Positions 61,323 through 64,000 of a DNA stretch of 64,000 nt are shown here, piece by piece (within the stretch, counting starts at the first letter, position 1; each line of letters begins with the position of its first letter). The position numbers were made by a program, and so were the translations under genes. The stretch comes from Bacteroidota bacterium (GTDB lineage: Bacteria > Bacteroidota > Bacteroidia > Bacteroidales > UBA1715). The notes under the pieces were generated by a model, which was given only the letters and a program-made list of their open reading frames with translations, was not told the DNA's origin and did not search any database. The stretch is taken from the NCBI GenBank assembly GCA_009786075.1, contig WQTX01000002.1:1-64000 (forward strand), in the 5' to 3' direction.

Positions 61323-62330
61323 ATGATACACGAAAATTATTCGCTCAAAAAACATAATACTTTTGGTATAGATTGTAGTGCTCGCTATTTTTTTGAATAT
61401 ACTACTACTGCCGAATTGCACGATTTTTTGCGCCATGATTTTCAACCAACGCTACCGTTTTTTATTCTCGGTGGTGGTAGTAATGTGTTGTTTACCAATG
61501 ATTTCGCCGGAACAATTGTTCACGCTCGCAGCAAAGGAATAGAAATAACCCGCGAAACCAACAAAACCGTGCGTGTGCGGGTAGCCGCCGGCGAAGTGTG
61601 GGACGATTTTGTGGCATGGGCTGTTGATAGAAATTTATTTGGCATTGAAAATCTGTCGCTTATTCCGGGAACGGTGGGAGCTTCGGCGGTGCAAAATATA
61701 GGTGCTTATGGCATGGAAGCTGCGCAAAGTATTGTTGCCGTGCACGCTGCGCACGTGGAAACGCTTGAGCAAAAAATATTTTCGGCAGAAGAATGCGGGT
61801 TTGGCTATCGCGAGAGTATATTCAAAACCGAGCAGGCTCGTAAATATTGCATTACTGAAGTGGAATTTTTGCTGCACAAACAAGGCGAATTTTTGCTTAA
61901 TTATGGCGATTTGCAACAACAATTTTCGCAACAAACCGAACAAAATTTACAAACCCTACGATACATAATTTGTGATATTCGCAATCAAAAATTACCAAAC
62001 CCCGAGATTACGGGCAATGCCGGAAGTTTCTTTAAAAATCCGCTTATTTCGCAAAAGCAATTTGTGGAATTACAGCAAAAATTCCCTACTATTGTACATT
62101 ATAAAGCCGAAAACGGACAAGTAAAAATTGCCGCCGGTTGGCTTATCGACAATTTGGGATTAAAAGGTTTTCGTATGGGTGGCGCACAAGTGCACACGCA
62201 ACAAGCCCTTGTTTTGATAAACACCGGAACAGCCACTGCTGCCGATATTGTGCAACTTGCCGAAGAAATTCAGCGGCAAGTGCTGCAGGCGTACGGTGTG
62301 GAAATTAGTCCGGAGGTGTTGTATATTTAG
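61323..62330 (+). CDS. murB: UDP-N-acetylenolpyruvoylglucosamine reductase
   Basis: A 335-residue FAD enzyme making UDP-N-acetylmuramate for peptidoglycan. Signatures: YSLKKHNTFGIDCSARYFFE, FFILGGGSNVLFTNDF, SLIPGTVGASAVQNIGAYGM and GNAGSFFKNP with the catalytic Ser. The start at 61323 (MIHENYSLKKHNT) is preferred over 61302. Its stop codon lies at a C/G-rich repeat. Confidence 0.96.
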   Translation: MIHENYSLKKHNTFGIDCSARYFFEYTTTAELHDFLRHDFQPTLPFFILGGGSNVLFTNDFAGTIVHARSKGIEITRETNKTVRVRVAAGEVWDDFVAWAVDRNLFGIENLSLIPGTVGASAVQNIGAYGMEAAQSIVAVHAAHVETLEQKIFSAEECGFGYRESIFKTEQARKYCITEVEFLLHKQGEFLLNYGDLQQQFSQQTEQNLQTLRYIICDIRNQKLPNPEITGNAGSFFKNPLISQKQFVELQQKFPTIVHYKAENGQVKIAAGWLIDNLGLKGFRMGGAQVHTQQALVLINTGTATAADIVQLAEEIQRQVLQAYGVEISPEVLYI

Positions 62331-62412
62331 CCCCCCTAAATCCCCCTCAAGGGGGACTTCCTAAAACTCGCCATCTCTTTCTCCTCCCCTTGAGGGGAGG
62401 TCGGGAGGGGCT
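62330..62412. repeat. C/G-rich repeat pair between murB and the GH8 gene
   Basis: AGCCCCCCTAAATCCCCCTC with AAGGGGGACTT is followed by CTCCCCTTGAGGGGAGGTCG and GGAGGGGCTT. It begins at the murB stop and ends just before the convergent GH8 stop codon, without altering the coding cores. Confidence 0.88.
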
Positions 62413-62415
62413 TTT

Positions 62416-63648
62416 TTACTTCATTTTCTCAATCGGATTCCAAAAACTTCCCGCCGCCAACAATTTATACAATACATCTAAACTCGATGCGTAGTAGCCT
62501 TTTGCAGTCATTGAAGCATATTCTTGCATAAATTCATCGGTATCTTCTTGCGATGAAGCCATAGCTGCCAAGGCAAAACCGCCTACAAACGGAACGGTGT
62601 GATTGCGCCCGCCGGTACCGCCTTCGTCGATTTTACGCAAACCGTTGGTATAGTAACCGTCTATTACGTTGTGTATGCCGCCTGCGCCAAACCATACAGA
62701 ACCATCGTCTTCTTTTTGTTGCCAAACGGGTGTGTTTACAAACCGTGTCAATCGTTGCAGTAATTCTTTTGCCTGTGCATCGCCCCACCACAGGTAATCG
62801 GTGGCTATGCGCCACGGCATGCGGCAGGCATCGTATTGAAATGAATTGTAGGTGCCCGAGCCGGCAACTTGATAGCCACATTCGGTGGGGTCGCCGCCTT
62901 CAGCATTTGTCCATGCAAATATTAAACCGGTGTGAGGGTGTGCATTTTTGAGCAGCACGGTGTAAGTATCGGCAGCAACTTTATCCCAAAATTGAGCCGA
63001 TTTTTTTTTGCCTTGTTTTTCGGCGTAGCGGGCAAATGCACGGTAATATGCAGGCGAATAATACGACGGATTGGTGCAGGTGCAACTGCCGAAGTCATCG
63101 CCCGGTTTGAGTACCCACAAACCATCGCAGTTTACAAAATAATGTTTTTCAAAAGCGGTAAGCAAAGCATCTAATTCTTTTTTATAGTGCTTATCGTCAG
63201 CCCATTGCACCATGGCAACCATAAGCGCAATTGCCACGTCTAAATCGGCATCGGCGGCAGCATTTTTTTTGTTATTGCCTGTTTCGCAGCCAAAATATTC
63301 CCAATTCATAAATCCCCGTTCATTCAATCGAGCTTTATAATAATTCAACATTTTATCGAAATTTTCTTTATAACCCATGTAGGCAAAAATTGCAAGCCCA
63401 TAGCCAATGCCTTCGGAAACCGTCAAATCGTTGTTGCGGGAATTATTTACCACTCGCAATTCGTTGTTGCCGCAGGGTTGCACAAAATTGCCGTACCACG
63501 TTTGATACGCAGCCATAACACTTTTATGATAGAATGTGCGCGTCGTATAGCCATGAGGGTAGGTTTCGCTGTGAGGAAACGGAAATCGCTGTGCCGAAAC
63601 TGCCGCCGAAATTGCAAGGGCAAGAAAAAAGAACGTTGTTTTTTGCAT
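62416..63648 (-). CDS. Secreted glycoside hydrolase family 8 (endoglucanase/xylanase type)
   Basis: A 410-residue exported glycosidase (signal KTTFFFLALAISAAVSA, then Q). The GH8 hallmarks are NDLTVSEGIGYGLAIFAYMG (catalytic acid Glu), NAAADADLDVAIALMVAMVQ and the aromatic DYLWWGDAQA region. Family 8 enzymes cut beta-1,4-glucan, xylan or chitosan; the substrate cannot be read. No sorting domain is evident at its C-terminus. The start at 63648 gives a proper signal peptide; a promoter with TTG and TACTTTTG lies 29 bp upstream. Confidence 0.92.
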   Translation of the reverse strand: MQKTTFFFLALAISAAVSAQRFPFPHSETYPHGYTTRTFYHKSVMAAYQTWYGNFVQPCGNNELRVVNNSRNNDLTVSEGIGYGLAIFAYMGYKENFDKMLNYYKARLNERGFMNWEYFGCETGNNKKNAAADADLDVAIALMVAMVQWADDKHYKKELDALLTAFEKHYFVNCDGLWVLKPGDDFGSCTCTNPSYYSPAYYRAFARYAEKQGKKKSAQFWDKVAADTYTVLLKNAHPHTGLIFAWTNAEGGDPTECGYQVAGSGTYNSFQYDACRMPWRIATDYLWWGDAQAKELLQRLTRFVNTPVWQQKEDDGSVWFGAGGIHNVIDGYYTNGLRKIDEGGTGGRNHTVPFVGGFALAAMASSQEDTDEFMQEYASMTAKGYYASSLDVLYKLLAAGSFWNPIEKMK

Positions 63649-63676
63649 GGAAGTGAGTTTTAAAAATTTGGAGTTA

Positions 63677-63706
63677 CAAAAGTATATTAAAAAAGGAATA
63701 AGCCAA
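63677..63706 (-). promoter_or_regulatory. Promoter of the GH8 gene
   Basis: On the minus strand TTG (63706-63704) and TACTTTTG (63684-63677) are exactly 19 bp apart, a full match to the Bacteroidota consensus. The predicted start leaves a leader of about 22 nt. Confidence 0.8.
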
Positions 63707-63746
63707 AAAATAAATTTTCTTTCTTTGTTATTCGAATGGTTATAAA

Positions 63747-63782
63747 TGGCTAAAAGTATGTAAATATATATACTTTTAGCCA
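63747..63782. repeat. Inverted repeat between the ATPase end and the GH8 gene
   Basis: TGGCTAAAAGTAT and ATACTTTTAGCCA are perfect 13-bp arms around a 10-nt AT loop. It lies 20 bp after the ATPase stop on the minus strand and may be its terminator or an operator site upstream of the GH8 promoter. Confidence 0.75.
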
Positions 63783-63801
63783 ATTATAAAACACTTAAAA
63801 T

Positions 63802-64000
63802 TTATTTAAATAAATCATTTACAGATAGTTGTGATTGTATATGTCCGCTGTAAACATTGCGTTTTATGCCGTATGTTGTAAGCATTGTAAGGTGTAACGC
63901 TTTGGTTGTTTTTGTTTCTTCTCGGAATGTGGCGCGTTTGTTGCGCAGGGTTTCGTCGAGTTTTTTGTTTATTGTAAATTCGGTATTTGCAAATTTTATT
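63802..64000 (-). CDS. C-terminal end of a probable AAA-type ATPase (cut by window edge)
   Basis: The last 66 residues of a minus-strand gene: NKKLDETLRNKRATFREETK, then ALHLTMLTTYGIKRNVYSGH, ending QLSVNDLFK. This tail resembles that of the prokaryotic AAA ATPases (DUF234-like) common in Bacteroidota. Only the tail is visible, so the assignment is tentative. Confidence 0.55.
   Translation of the reverse strand, partial: IKFANTEFTINKKLDETLRNKRATFREETKTTKALHLTMLTTYGIKRNVYSGHIQSQLSVNDLFK

Noticed and set aside
1-64000. tRNA, rRNA, tmRNA or insertion-sequence transposase genes
   Set aside because: No cloverleaf with a conserved T-arm, no rRNA core sequence and no transposase-like frame was seen on reading the intergenic regions.

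Overview
The window looks like a chromosome segment of a low-GC member of the Bacteroidota (class Bacteroidia or near it), probably anaerobic or host/biomass associated. The support is: genes preceded by the Bacteroidota promoter box TAnnTTTG rather than by strong Shine-Dalgarno sites; DUF3857, GldM-C-like and porin families; a futalosine-pathway MqnA; and a type II-C CRISPR system with 47-bp repeats. No rRNA, tRNA or insertion sequence was seen.

Layout. 1-3.8 kb: end of an RND metal-efflux adaptor and its CzcA/CusA-type pump. 3.9-7.4 kb: DUF3857 protein and a class I/II aminotransferase. 7.4-9.1 kb: AT-rich islet of four unrecognised small genes (HTH, two membrane proteins, one CxxC protein). 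9.3-20.1 kb: penicillin-binding protein 1C, secreted proteins including a TlpA-like thioredoxin, a structured RNA resembling 6S RNA, proA, an ORF6N protein, lepA. 20.3-28.4 kb: GldM-C-like protein, porin, dCMP deaminase, a possible toxin-antitoxin pair, CtpA protease, L,D-transpeptidase, GH3 protein, HAD hydrolase, HicB-like protein. 28.4-41.3 kb: glycosyltransferase, TatD, DEAD-box helicase, recA, a YafQ-type toxin-antitoxin locus with a frameshifted toxin, dxs, Mur ligase, cdsA-psd-mqnA. 41.3-51.6 kb: CRISPR-Cas locus. 51.6-64 kb: recO, kdsB, DUF1016 nuclease, CAP protein, RNase HII, glycosyltransferase, MerR regulator, bioG-bioC-bioD, murB, a GH8 glycosidase and the end of an ATPase.

The CRISPR locus is the most unusual system. 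On the minus strand, cas9 (1630 aa), a RhuM-family gene and cas1 overlap by 4 and 8 bp, followed by cas2; a RhuM protein is thus translationally embedded between effector and integrase. A short tracrRNA with its own promoter and terminator lies divergently upstream of cas9, with the anti-repeat at its predicted 5' end. Every one of the 36 identical repeats contains, in crRNA orientation, an exact Bacteroidota promoter (TTG, 19 bp, TATCTTTG), so each crRNA could have its own start. Only 22 bp separate the array from the recO stop codon, leaving almost no room for a conventional leader. The Cas9 REC lobe carries a tandem duplication of a module of about 80 residues.

A second theme runs through the whole window: several families of short palindromic repeats lie between genes and also inside them, in frame. 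One C/G-rich family sits at gene junctions in inverted pairs, supplying the C-terminus of one protein and the N-terminus of the next (KdsB, MqnA, RNase HII, HAD hydrolase). The same families interrupt the RND adaptor and pump, BioG, a Mur ligase, TatD and a glycosyltransferase.
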